This document shows positions 40,056 to 50,214 of a DNA stretch of 64,000 nucleotides, piece after piece; within the stretch, counting starts at the first letter, position 1, and every line of letters starts with the position of its first letter. This stretch comes from Bathynomus jamesi. Lineage: Eukaryota > Arthropoda > Malacostraca > Isopoda > Cirolanidae. The notes beneath the pieces were generated by a model. The model was not told where the DNA came from and did not search any database. It saw only the letters and a program-made list of their open reading frames with translations. The position numbers were made by a program, and so were the translations under genes. Where the stretch lies: contig JAJOZX010000874.1 in assembly GCA_023014485.1 (NCBI GenBank), positions 460,001-524,000 of the forward strand, in the 5' to 3' direction.

Positions 40056-43000
40056 TAGGGTGTCCAGATTTGTGCTTGGAAAAACCAGGACAGGGGCGGC
40101 TCTATGCCCTATAGCCGACAGGCTTATTTGGAAAAAACTTTTTAGCAGAGTAAATGAATACTAAATATAATAATACACAGTCTAGGCAGGGTCGAAAAAT
40201 TAAATTTGTGAATTTCCACATGCCTGTGTCCAAGAAATTTGTAGATGCACTATAAATGCTCAAGAATGATTAAAAAAAACTAAATTGATCAAGTTTTAGA
40301 TGTTCCGCAAGTCCTCTGAAGTTTGCAAGTAAAACGTAAAACATTACAAAAACTTTAAAACTTTTAAAACTTTATTTAAATACGTAAACTTTATTAATTA
40401 TTGACAATTATGATTTTTTATTAAGATTTTCTTGTATTTTTTGTATTCTTGTTGCTATTAAGTTTTTTCTTGACTGTGTTTCGTCCAGAATATATATAAT
40501 TTATATATACACAATTTTTCTTTTCAGAATTGATTATTTGAATAGTTAAATACGCGTTGGTGCACTAACAGAGTGACTTTCCCAAATTATTTATCTGAAA
40601 TGGCTGAGGCCGTAAAAGTGAAAGCAACTGTTGAAAAAATCATGAGTCCAGCTGTTTCCCTTTTTGGAAAAGCTGAGCTCAGTGGAAATCAACTTCCCCT
40701 ATATGAAGACGTTTTAAAAGAATATTTACAAACAAGATATCTCTTACTTATAGCTAGTGAACGGAAAAAAGAGCCAAATGCTAATGATGTAGCAAGAATA
40801 GTTGCATCAAAGGTAAAAGAGATCTGGAAAAGTGCATCAATTCCAACAATATCAGAACAGCAAATATTAGCCAGAGTAAAGGATTGTCATGAAAAATCTA
40901 AAAATATGATGAAGACTGGTAGAAAAAGGAAAGATTTTGAATCCAAACTGACCGCGTTCAAATCCAAAAGTCAAAGGCTTTTTGATATTGCTGCCTGCAA
41001 ATACGATGATCTCTTTTCTTGCACTTGTGAAAAAGAGCTAAAAGTTCCTGCCATGGAACGTTCTTTCCTAATTGACCAAAGAGGTGCACGAAAAATGGCA
41101 ATAGGCAGTATTAATTTACAAACAACGAAGAAACTGCAAATAAGATCTGAGCGTAAAGAACAAGAAAGAGCACGATTTTCTAAAAACATTGAATATGGAG
41201 ATATGAATAACCCATCCACTTCCAGGGAAGAGCCAATAAACTGGGATAACTTTCATACAACTCCTGATTCTGACACATCAACAGATACAGATAGAGAGCG
41301 TGATGATGATGATAACATTGAGGAAGGTATAAAGAAATCAGGTGAAGCACATAAGCTCACTCGCAAATTGCCTTCATTAGCAAAAACTTGTGACCGATTC
41401 GGAATATCAGACAGAGCTGGTGCAGCCGTTGCCTCTGCTGTTCTGGAAGATTTTGGTCTCATTACCTCTGAAGATTATCACAATGTTGTGGATAAGAATA
41501 AGGTGAGACGGCAGAGAAAGAAGATCAGAGAGGAGTTCAGTAAATCAAGTGAAGAAAGTATAGAAACATTGTATTTTGATGGAAGAAAGGACTTAACTAA
41601 AGCAAATATCTGTAAGGATGGGAGGTACTACAGTACAACAATTACTGAGGAACACATCACGTTTATAGCTGAACAAGAATCAAAATATCTTGGGCACTTC
41701 ACTCCTGTGACTGGAAATTCAACTAACATTTCTAAGGGAGTGATAAAGTTTCTTAACAGTACCAATATTAAGGTAGACAATCTGAAGGTCATTGGATGTG
41801 ATAGAACCAATGTAAACACTGGCATACATAATGGAGTTATCAGGAAACTAGAGGTTCACTACAATACTCCTTTTCATTGGTTCGTGTGTTTGCTGCATAC
41901 CAATGAGCTACCTATCCGCCATTTGTTTAATTACTTGGATGGTAAAACCAAAGGACCAGAAGCCCTTGCTGGAAATATTGGCAAAAGTCTTACTGCGTGC
42001 GAAAAGATGCCAGTTGTCAAGGTTGGAGCAATCAAATCAAGTAATATGCCTTCTATTCCGGGGGATCTCGATCTAAGCCAAGATCAAAAGTACCTCACAC
42101 AAATTTGTAATGCAGTCATAGAAGGCCAATGTTCCCAAAACCTTGAAAACCGCAACCCAGGTTCTTTGAACCATGCCAGATGGCTTACGACAGCCAACAG
42201 GAAAGTTAGACTTTATGTTGCGACCAAAAGGCCGTCAGAAAACTTGAAAACTCTGACCGAATTCATTGTTCGCGTTTATGCCCCAACGTGGTTTAATATA
42301 AAGCGAAATCCTTACTATTACCAGGGACCAAGGCACCTCTGGTTTATGATATCTAGTTCAAGATACCTATCTGATGAGCTTAAGGCAGTCGTTGATCCTG
42401 TTATTGAAAGAGGGGAATATTTTTCTCACCCAGAAACTTTATTGGTCTCGATGTTATTTGATGAAAGGCAAGTGATGAGAGAGTTAGCTTTCCGGCGCAT
42501 TCTCTTAGCCAGGGAAAGTGTGTCCTCGGCCATTAAAGAATTTAGACGGCCTAAAATTAATTTTTTGGCAAGAGACTACACAGATTTAATTCGATTTGGA
42601 GACTACCCAAGACATGAACCACCTCTGACAAAAAGCTTGACAAACACCCAGTTAGAGCTTATCGTAAGGGGTGATGAAACTAACCCTCTAATGAAAAAGT
42701 ACCCATGTCATTCACAAGCTGTGGAAAGACATGTCAAACTTGTAACAGAAGCATCAGCTTCTGTCTGTGGCCAGGAAAATAGAGATGGTTTTATAAAGGC
42801 AAGAATTGCTTCAAGATCAAACATGCCTACATTTGAGTCAAAATGCGAATACAAATGTCAATAAACTACATGTAAAAACTAATGGAAGGGAAGTTGGGCT
42901 GGGCATGGTGTGGAATTCGACCTACAGCCACCTCCTCGTGGTGAATTCTGGGTGATTTGCCTTGTAAACTATCATGGCAAGTCAGCAAATAGCTTTAATT

Positions 43001-43264
43001 TACTATACGGAGTATCGGAAAAAAAAACCAAAATTTTAAGTGACTTCTGGAACCTCAAAATATTTATATAAAAGCTTGAAACTTTGTCATGATACTTCCT
43101 ATGTAGGTACACAAACTTTCGTAATAGAGGGTAAATTAAACTTTCCCAAAAAAAATTTTCAAGCAAAAACGACCTGGCCTAATACACACCTTATAGTTTC
43201 ACATTCGCATAGTATATAATTAATAACTCTTAAAATATAGAAAACCGGGACATATGGACACTCA
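40056..43264 (+). mobile_element. hAT-like DNA transposon, element 2 (intact gene)
   Basis: TAGGGTGTCCA at the left pairs with TGGACACTCA at the right. GGAAAAGGC/GGAAAAGGT flank the element (8 of 9 identical). Subterminal CCAGGACA and CCGGGACA are related. Size and termini match element 1. The gene is uninterrupted, so this is probably a young copy. Confidence 0.85.
40600..42864 (+). CDS. hAT-like transposase, 754 residues
   Basis: ATG chosen at MAEAVKVKATVEK; no ATG precedes it in frame. Visible order: helical N-terminal half with a Cys-x-Cys (FSCTCEKE, about 140-150), an acidic stretch (DRERDDDD, about 230), then YFDGRKD (Asp 327), IGCDRTNVNTG (Asp 401), CLLHTNELPIRHL (C-x2-H at 430-433), HARWLTTANR (Arg-Trp at about 527-528) and a long helical C-terminus ending near QAVERHVKLVTEAS. 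C-x2-H and RW are hallmarks of the hAT insertion domain; the two Asp motifs fit a DDE nuclease. The catalytic Glu was not assigned. No stop or frameshift. The same family is widespread in arthropods as unnamed proteins. Confidence 0.85.
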   Translation: MAEAVKVKATVEKIMSPAVSLFGKAELSGNQLPLYEDVLKEYLQTRYLLLIASERKKEPNANDVARIVASKVKEIWKSASIPTISEQQILARVKDCHEKSKNMMKTGRKRKDFESKLTAFKSKSQRLFDIAACKYDDLFSCTCEKELKVPAMERSFLIDQRGARKMAIGSINLQTTKKLQIRSERKEQERARFSKNIEYGDMNNPSTSREEPINWDNFHTTPDSDTSTDTDRERDDDDNIEEGIKKSGEAHKLTRKLPSLAKTCDRFGISDRAGAAVASAVLEDFGLITSEDYHNVVDKNKVRRQRKKIREEFSKSSEESIETLYFDGRKDLTKANICKDGRYYSTTITEEHITFIAEQESKYLGHFTPVTGNSTNISKGVIKFLNSTNIKVDNLKVIGCDRTNVNTGIHNGVIRKLEVHYNTPFHWFVCLLHTNELPIRHLFNYLDGKTKGPEALAGNIGKSLTACEKMPVVKVGAIKSSNMPSIPGDLDLSQDQKYLTQICNAVIEGQCSQNLENRNPGSLNHARWLTTANRKVRLYVATKRPSENLKTLTEFIVRVYAPTWFNIKRNPYYYQGPRHLWFMISSSRYLSDELKAVVDPVIERGEYFSHPETLLVSMLFDERQVMRELAFRRILLARESVSSAIKEFRRPKINFLARDYTDLIRFGDYPRHEPPLTKSLTNTQLELIVRGDETNPLMKKYPCHSQAVERHVKLVTEASASVCGQENRDGFIKARIASRSNMPTFESKCEYKCQ

Positions 43265-43847
43265 GGAAAAGGTTTATTTTTACCTTTTAATGTAAAGTTA
43301 TGACCAAGTACTGTTCACAAAATAATGACTGAACGTTTTTAATAAATATGTGTAAAAGAAAACATGATAAAATTATCTTTCTACTTGTTTCTCATACCCT
43401 CAAAATACTTGCGGTACACATTAGGCCAAAGGAAAGGTCTAGCAAAATTTATCGACAACCGCTGTTAATGAGCAACTGAAAATAATAATTGGAACATTAC
43501 TGTAAGTTGGAACAGCGTTGCCAAATACTCAGAAGGCATTGTCTCATATCGCCTTCTTCAGTGCCATAATACAAGAAAGTAATTAAAAAAGTAATGTGAT
43601 TTTAAATTACAATTACCTTAATTAAAGCTGTAATTAAATTACTAGCAGAAGTACAACATTTTCTGGGTTACTGAAGTTAACAATTACTGTACAGTACTGT
43701 AATTACTCAAAATGCAATTAACTGAGTAATACAATTATTTGTAATTAAATTAAAACTGCCTCTTGCAAAAACAAACAAACTTGCTTCGCACGCATATGCA
43801 GTTAATGAACTGAGTGCATGGTTATAAAAAATACAAATGTATATGTA
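43265..43847. other. No gene recognised
   Basis: AT-rich; 43590-43750 is dense in TAATTAC/GTAATTA words, as in some hAT MITEs, but no paired ends were found. Confidence 0.5.
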
Positions 43848-45227
43848 CTTGGGGCACTCAATATATTTTGCCCCCCCCCTGTTTTCTTAGCTAAATAATA
43901 GGCCATGGGGCTGAAATGTCTTTTGGGCCGTAAGTTTGAACTTTCTGCGCTTCACATAATCGGATTTTTCCAGTTTCAACCTCCCCCTCCTTGAATAAAA
44001 CCGCTTTTAAATGCCCTTACATAAAACCGATGGTTAACGCAGTTCCGAAAATGGCGTCTGACAGTGATGTGCTTCGTAAACAGAGAACTGGTATCGCGTT
44101 CTTAACCGCAGAGAAGGAAACAGTTGGAAATATTCACAAACGTCTAAAAAAACGTCTATGGAGATGCTGTTGTTCATCGAAACACAGTTGGACGCTGGTC
44201 TAAACGTATGAGATTATCGGAGAGAGGGAGAGCCAGCCTCGATGATGAGCCACGCAGTGGTGGTCCGGCATCGGCTGTGACATCTCACACTGTGCAAAGT
44301 GCTAACAGCATCACTCGATCAAATCGGCGCGTCACATACAAGGAGCTAATTCAATGAATTAGAGAAGGAAGTGTGAATACGATAATTCAGCAACTGGGAT
44401 ACTCAAAAGTGTGTTCACGGTTTGTTCGTCGCGAACTGATTGAAGATCTCAATGCCCAAAGAAAAGAAATTGCTTCTGAGTCGTTGGTTCGCTACGAGAC
44501 AGAAGGGGATGACTTCCTTTCACGAATTGTGACGGGATGAGACTTGGGTACACCACTTTGAACGTGAAATAAAACGCCAATCCATGCAGTGGCAGCACGC
44601 AGACGTCCCACACAAGAAAAAGTTCAAAATGGCTACCTCTGCAGGAAAGGTTATGGCCACCATCTTCTGGGACATGAAAGGGGTGATTCTGGTGGACATT
44701 ATGAAGAAAAGACAAACAATCAACTTAGAGGCATATACTGTATTTGTACCCTACAGAGACTCCAGAGACGTATAAAGCGAGTTCGACCGGAGAGAAAACT
44801 GGAAGGCGTCCTTCTTTTGCTCGATAACGCAAGACCACACTACAATTTGCAAAGAAGGGAGCACATCACAAAAATGCGCTTGACTGTGTTACCCCTCCCT
44901 CCATACAGCTCGGATCTGGCACCTTCAGACGTTCATTTGTTTGGGCCAATGAAGGATGCTATTCGTGGAAGAAAGTTTCAAAGTGACGATGAGGTTGTTG
45001 AGGAGGTTAAGAGGTGGCTCCAGCGGAACCCAGCGGACTTTTACCAGCAAGGAATAAAGGCCCTTGTTTCGAGGTGGAGGAAAGCCGTAGAAAAGGATGG
45101 AGAGTATGTGGAAAAATAAAAACTTGTGAAAAAGGTATGTAACTACTTGTATACAAAATTTCTGGAACTTACAAGGAAACTTGGAAAGAAAAAAAAAAGT
45201 GGGGCAAAATATACTGAGTGACCCTCG
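43848..45227 (+). mobile_element. DD34D mariner, decayed
   Basis: Inverted repeats around CACTCAATATATTTTGCCCC and its complement, with TA on both sides, bound 1.38 kb. One transposase pseudogene is inside. Confidence 0.9.
44051..45119 (+). pseudogene. Mariner transposase (DD34D), several frameshifts
   Basis: It starts MASDSDVLRKQRTG with the first HTH. The second HTH region and linker (DEPRSGGPAS, SNRRVTYKELIQ) follow in other frames. First Asp lies in the FLSRIVTG-ET region (a stop is next to it), second in LLLLDNARPH and third in SSDLAPSDVHLF, 34 residues later. C-terminus EKDGEYVEK is intact. At least three frame changes and stops exclude function. Confidence 0.85.
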
Positions 45228-45879
45228 TAGTTTATTCCTGGTGGTGATTCATATTTATTCTTGTGTGTGTAATTGATATGTCTTTGGGCTTGAGTTTCAA
45301 ACGTCGGGACTATCCGATTGCAATGGGTTCTTTGGTGATGTTGGTAGTGTTAACAAATGTGTAGCTATGCATATATAAATATAAAATGCAAATATATATT
45401 TATCTCCTCCACGTTAATCTTAATTCATTCTACGCGTACTTGTTATATAGTAATTAATTTTAATGCATGGTTAAAATAAATAAATAAATTAAAACATAAG
45501 AACACCAGAAACCTTACTAAAGTCATGGATTGTAAATTTTGTAAATAATTTATATTTTTTGTAAGACCTAAATATATGCAGGTTACTGCAGTGGTTTTGT
45601 AAATGGTTTAATGACTTGAGATTATATTTTGTAACATTCTTTCATAAAATTCGCTTCAGACTAGCGATTCCCCAACATGTAGTGAGCGTACCACCGATGG
45701 CATGCGGAGCTCTTTTAGGTGGTACGCAAGGGGTTCTAAATACGCAGCTTGATAAATGATAATTAGTTTCATGATAAAGTTTTCGTATTTGCATGCTATC
45801 CAATTTGTCGTCCAGGTCGATTTCAAATTATTTAGCCATAACGCGCAAGTAGTATGGCCTTAAAATGTTCGAATGCATA
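45228..45879. other. No gene recognised
   Basis: AT-rich. Near 45680-45725 GGTACG..GTGGTACGC words form a weak inverted pair. Confidence 0.5.
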
Positions 45880-46300
45880 AGCAATTGCAATGTTGATTAA
45901 TGTTGCAAAGGGAGTGGGGTGATGGGGGAGGTTGGTGGGGAGGGTGGTTATGCAAAAATGGGGTGTGGAAGGTGGAAGACCCACAAGTTGCATGAAGGTG
46001 GTGGGAGTAATGGGGGAGGGGTTATACAACAAAGGGGCGGGGGCCTCCCCCAAAGGGGTGACCCTAACATAAGAAGGTAAACCCTAACTTTGTGGGAGAA
46101 GGGAGGAGGGCATCCCATCCAAACGGGTATCCCTAACCTAAGAAGATAAACCTAAACCTAAGAGAGGAGAGAGAGAGAGAGAGAGAGAGAGCATCCTTTC
46201 GCCTGGACCGCCAGACGCATAATAATGCTCTTGGTCTTTGCACTTGGCTTAGAAGGTCTTAATCAGCCGGTTGGCTTAATCAACCAGTTGGTTAAGAAGG
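45880..46300 (+). repeat. G-rich dispersed repeat, copy A
   Basis: Shares with 56160-56520 (inverted) and 57925-58270 (same orientation) the words AATTGCAATGTTGATYAATG, GGGGTTATRCAACAA, CTAACCTAAGAAGGTAAAC and GCCAGACGCATAATAATGCTC. Long G runs may form quadruplexes. A GA microsatellite lies at about 46163-46190. Non-coding. Confidence 0.75.
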
Positions 46301-46435
46301 CGTAAATGTCTTGTTGAAGTGTATATATATATATATATATTATTATTAACTTTAGAGTTGGCAGATTACGCTATTTATTTAATTAAAGATGTTCTTGACA
46401 GTTGCCTTAGAAGTCTTAAGCAGCCAGTTGGCTAA

Positions 46436-46437
<2 letters not shown>

Positions 46438-46478
<41 letters not shown>
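46438..46478. repeat. TA microsatellite
   Basis: TA run; another short one at 46322-46341. Confidence 0.85.
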
Positions 46479-46481
<3 letters not shown>

Positions 46482-46597
46482 AAGGTGCATTGTTTATATA
46501 TATTCCCATCACCCCAGTTATTCCTTAATATCGATTATATATATATACACATATATATACACAAACTCAGAATCGTCCTCTGAGAAACTTATAAGTT

Positions 46598-47325
46598 AAA
46601 CACAGACCGTGCATGGAACAAGGAACTCTTCTGGGAAATTACATCCACTATAGTTCGAATAAGTAATGGTAAATGACAAATACTATAGTTTTTTCTTTTT
46701 CATGATGGAAAGCCCAACGTGGGCACCAGGTTACTCGCAAAGAGGCCCCAAAATATAGCTTCCCTCACCAGCTATCTGCAAAGCAGATAGGATCCAGCCT
46801 TGGGACAGGATCTAGGGTTTACAGCTTACACCTAGCCTACTACAATCAAAACCTCAATATACGCAAGAAACTGGTTGCGTTCACGTCGGATTGAATACAT
46901 CAAAGAAAAAGGGGTAACTATTGTATTTTCTGCCAAAAAACAAAACTTAATCCTCAACCGGGACATTGAGCGTCCACTTTTCAAGGCACATAACACGTCC
47001 GTTTAATATACACAAACTCAGAATGGTCCCCCGAGAAACTTATATGTTAAACACAGTATATTGCATATATTGAGGTTCTGAATGTAGTTGGTTAGGTGTA
47101 AGCTGTAAACCCTAGATCCTGTCCCAAAGCTGGATCTTATCTGCTTTGCAGATAGTTGGTGAGAGAAGCTATATTTTGGGGCCTCTTTGGGAGTAACCCG
47201 GTGCCCACGTTGGGCTTTCCATCATGAAAAAGAAAAACTATAGTATTTGTCATTTGTCATTACTTATTCGAACTGTATTGGATGTAATTTCCCAGAAGAG
47301 TTCCTTCTTCCATGCACGGTCTGTT
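46598..47325. repeat. Foldback with about 260-bp arms
   Basis: Arms 46598-46860 and 47067-47325 are inverted copies with few differences; both contain GGAAAGCCCAACGTGGGCACC and its complement. The 206-bp spacer is unique. A CTTATAAGTTAAACACAG-like word also repeats directly at 46587 and 47038. No coding frame. Confidence 0.8.
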
Positions 47326-47499
47326 TTTAACATACGGTATATATATATACACACAACCAGGAAAGCATTTATTGGATAATAAAACACAAGTACATCATTC
47401 TGTTTATTTAGACGAATTATTGGAAATAATTTCATGAAATATATAGAAAATAAATATACAATCAAAATAGTTGAGAAGAAATCTATACACACTTTAAAC

Positions 47500-47545
<46 letters not shown>

Positions 47546-47802
47546 TATTATAAATATATATATATTCTTAAATAATAATATTACTACAGGAGAAATCTAT
47601 ATACACATTTATATTAAATGATAATAATAATAAAATTTTAACAAATATATAGAAAATAAATATACATAAAAAATTAATATAAATATCAAAATAGTACAGG
47701 AGAAATCTATGTACACATTTATATTAAATAACAATAGTAAATTTTAACAAATATAAAGAAAATAAATATACTGCAAAAAATATACATCGAAATACATACA
47801 CT
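47326..47802. repeat. AT-rich tandem repeats beside Polinton copy 2
   Basis: TA run at 47504-47541, then units built on GGAGAAATCTATRTACACATTT and AATATATAGAAAATAAATATAC repeated about three times. A related unit is at 62930-62990. No terminal inverted repeat of the Polinton was recognised. Confidence 0.6.
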
Positions 47803-48174
47803 TTATGTTCTACTGCGCTTAATTAAAATACTAAACTCGTACGTGATCGAGTCTACAGTTACATCGTTGTTGTTTTGTACTATGTAATAACTAAGATTTA
47901 ACATTAATTCACTGCTCAAGGTGTGCGGATACCTATATTCGATGTAAAGGGCCTTCAATTCGTTCAATACTATTTTTGTGCCCAATTTACATTCGGTTAG
48001 CAAGTTATCACTCTCTTTAAAAGCGGCCCGAATACAATCAAAAGCACACACAAAGAGGGCATCTTTAGCCAAAACGTCATTATTAAATTCAAGTTCATAA
48101 ACACTCCTTTCTAATCGAGGGTTTATTCTTACCGATCCACCCTTTTCAACCGTGAACTCTTCTTCACAATGCAT
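47803..48174 (-). CDS. Polinton small protein X, copy 2
   Basis: A complete 123-codon frame starts MHCEEEFTVEKGGSV and ends SILIKRSRT. The text VYELEFNNDVLAKDALFVCAFDCIRAAF suggests a beta-rich fold; no known motif was recognised. It overlaps the upstream gene Y by 11 bases (ATGCATTGTGA), the same overlap as in copy 1, so both are likely translated from one transcript. Function unknown; a polymerase-side location suggests an early or replication role, which is inference. Confidence 0.7.
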   Translation of the reverse strand: MHCEEEFTVEKGGSVRINPRLERSVYELEFNNDVLAKDALFVCAFDCIRAAFKESDNLLTECKLGTKIVLNELKALYIEYRYPHTLSSELMLNLSYYIVQNNNDVTVDSITYEFSILIKRSRT

Positions 48175-48593
48175 AGGGGCAGTTAAAATAATCTTCTAAG
48201 TCGCAGCGACAACTTCTCATTATATAAAGAAATAGTTCTTCAGGGTGAACGGTGTAGGTGAGCTCTGCCCTGTACCGCTCAAGTCCTTTGTACCAAAGTT
48301 CACGATATTTCGAGGAGTCTAAAACTTTTAAATAAGCATCCAGTTCTAGACCATTCTCGCCATGTTCATCCCTACACTCGGTAAACCCATCGAGCAGAGC
48401 GGTGTATGGTATTCATGAACCGCATCAAAATAAAGCATATCCGTAACACGTGCGTCTAATATAAGCTTTAACTTGCGGAAACCGACGATTTTAAACATTC
48501 TTTCGAGGATGAAACGGGTTTCGCGTGGGGACAAGGACGTTATTATCAGAAGCATTCTTCCACATCAGTCGTATATCAATGCATGGCTGGTCG
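48164..48593 (-). pseudogene. Polinton protein Y, copy 2
   Basis: It probably starts MATSHALIYD, followed by a stop, then MLLIITSLSPRETRF and RVTDMLYFDAVHEYH; a frameshift near 48360 leads into LELDAYLKVLDSSKY, AELTYTVHPEELFLY and the end MRSCRCDLEDYFN. The tail is conserved in copy 1. No recognised domain. One stop and one frameshift. Confidence 0.55.
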
Positions 48594-48601
48594 CCATTTA
48601 T

Positions 48602-48727
48602 TTAAAACGTACAAACAATGGCATTTGAGGGGGCATCACTAATCTGTTCTCTTCTTGTACCTACACCTGCAGGTATTTTATAACGATCTTCGCTCCACTT
48701 CTCAACTATCACGAAGACTCTATTCAT
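48602..48727 (-). CDS. Small ORF, 41 residues
   Basis: Begins MNRVFVIVEKWSEDRYKIP and ends just before the start of gene Y. It lies in the compact minus-strand cluster; reality is uncertain because of its size. Confidence 0.3.
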   Translation of the reverse strand: MNRVFVIVEKWSEDRYKIPAGVGTRREQISDAPSNAIVCTF

Positions 48728-48809
48728 CTCCTAAACACTTAAATAAACAACTTTTCGTTTACCAGAGTTTGTTCGTCTCGTTTCACGTACATAGTTAACG
48801 GTACCGGTT

Positions 48810-49049
48810 TTACGCCTGAACACACGCAATGACTAGGTCACGGACACATCGTATATTGCATTGAGAACGCTGCTCAACGAAAGGTCCATCGTATTCTACT
48901 GTGAGGAGTGCACGTCCGGTTGGTTCAAGCACTGAGATGACTATGAGCAGCCGGTGCGCGGTTTTGGCACGGAGACAGGTGTGGGAAACGAGCCACAGCG
49001 GTGAGTCACACCAAGCGTTAATGTTTCCTGTACGGGTTTGTCCCAACAT
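48810..49049 (-). CDS. Small ORF, 79 residues
   Basis: Begins MLGQTRTGNINAWCDSPLW; the middle (LLIVISVLEPTGRALLTVEY) looks like beta strands. No family recognised. It keeps an open frame in an otherwise damaged element, which may be chance. Confidence 0.35.
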   Translation of the reverse strand: MLGQTRTGNINAWCDSPLWLVSHTCLRAKTAHRLLIVISVLEPTGRALLTVEYDGPFVEQRSQCNIRCVRDLVIACVQA

Positions 49050-49215
49050 GAGTCATGTGAATGCTTGCGCCCTATAATACTGGGCAATCGTTTAGAGAAA
49101 TTTTCCATCTGTGACACGAAGTATTATCGGCTTTAATGTTTTATCACTCCCACTCCCCAGAATGCGCACCAGATATTTTTGTTCAGGGGTATTTTCACGG
49201 ACTAAACACATTTTA

Positions 49216-49802
49216 TTAACACTCCGGCGCACTATTTGAGAGAAACATGTGTCTATATTTATTCTTTTTGCTTAGCAAGCGATACTCGTCTCTAAATTCT
49301 ATTAAAAACTCACACAGGCCTTTAGCCATATCCTCACTGCAAACCCCGTCATGATATATATGAATGTAGTGGTAAAAATATTTCAGATTATCCATTATAA
49401 CAAGATTTACATTCTCAGCCGCAGGGCTCGAGTACTCGGTATGATGCAGCATGACATAATACTGCTTGTCATACCATTTATCAACAAGACTCACTAACCA
49501 CACCCGTTGCTTCTCTTCTGCACGTGTTGTTTCTTCCACTTCACGGTGTATATAAGCTTCTAAGCAGTTTAGTCCTACAACATAGTCCATTACATCGTTT
49601 GTACAACGAAATCCTGCACTGCTCTCGCCAGAATAGCCGTAGAGTATTTGAACCTCTTGTTCCTCAAGCTTCGCACTGTTCAATGTAGCCTTAAAAATCT
49701 CAAAGGAGGGAGGACAAGGAATTTTACAGTATCCACCACATCTCTAGACTTTACCGAATACCACTTCATAAACATCGAGAACGCAATATCAAAGGTAGAC
49801 AT
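49216..49802 (-). pseudogene. Polinton-associated protein Z, one frameshift
   Basis: Start MSTFDIAFSMFMKWYSVKSR; a one-base shift around 49710-49735 leads to the 155-codon part with VQILYGYSGES, KQYYVMLHHTEYSS and YRHMFLSNSAPEC. About 195 residues in all. No catalytic motif was recognised. It lies between polymerase B and the small ORFs in the same orientation. It is deleted from copy 1. Confidence 0.55.
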
Positions 49803-50104
49803 CACTATTTTTCTTCTACGCGAGAATTCTTGAAATACACGTCTGAGATCCAAGGCTTGAATCGGTCAACTGAGCACGCAGGCAGTAGCCCAGGTATTAT
49901 GCCCAGGGAGTAGCAGGAGTCACGTGACCTTTGATCGATCATAAATGTGGCTGAGCTTAGGACTGTTACTGTACATACGCACACACACACATACACACAC
50001 ATACACACACAAACACACACACACACACAGAAATGAGAAAATGAAACGTTAATTGAAACACGATTTATTTAATAAACATCATCGAATTATTCAAAGCGTG
50101 TGTG

Positions 50105-50153
<49 letters not shown>

Positions 50154-50213
50154 ATACGTGTAATAAATAAAATAAATATATCGTTAACAACAAATAGACA
50201 CATATATATAACA
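49803..50213. repeat. CA and TA microsatellites downstream of polymerase
   Basis: CA-rich run at 49978-50029 and TA run at 50110-50149; the rest is non-coding. Confidence 0.8.
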
Positions 50214-50214
50214 A

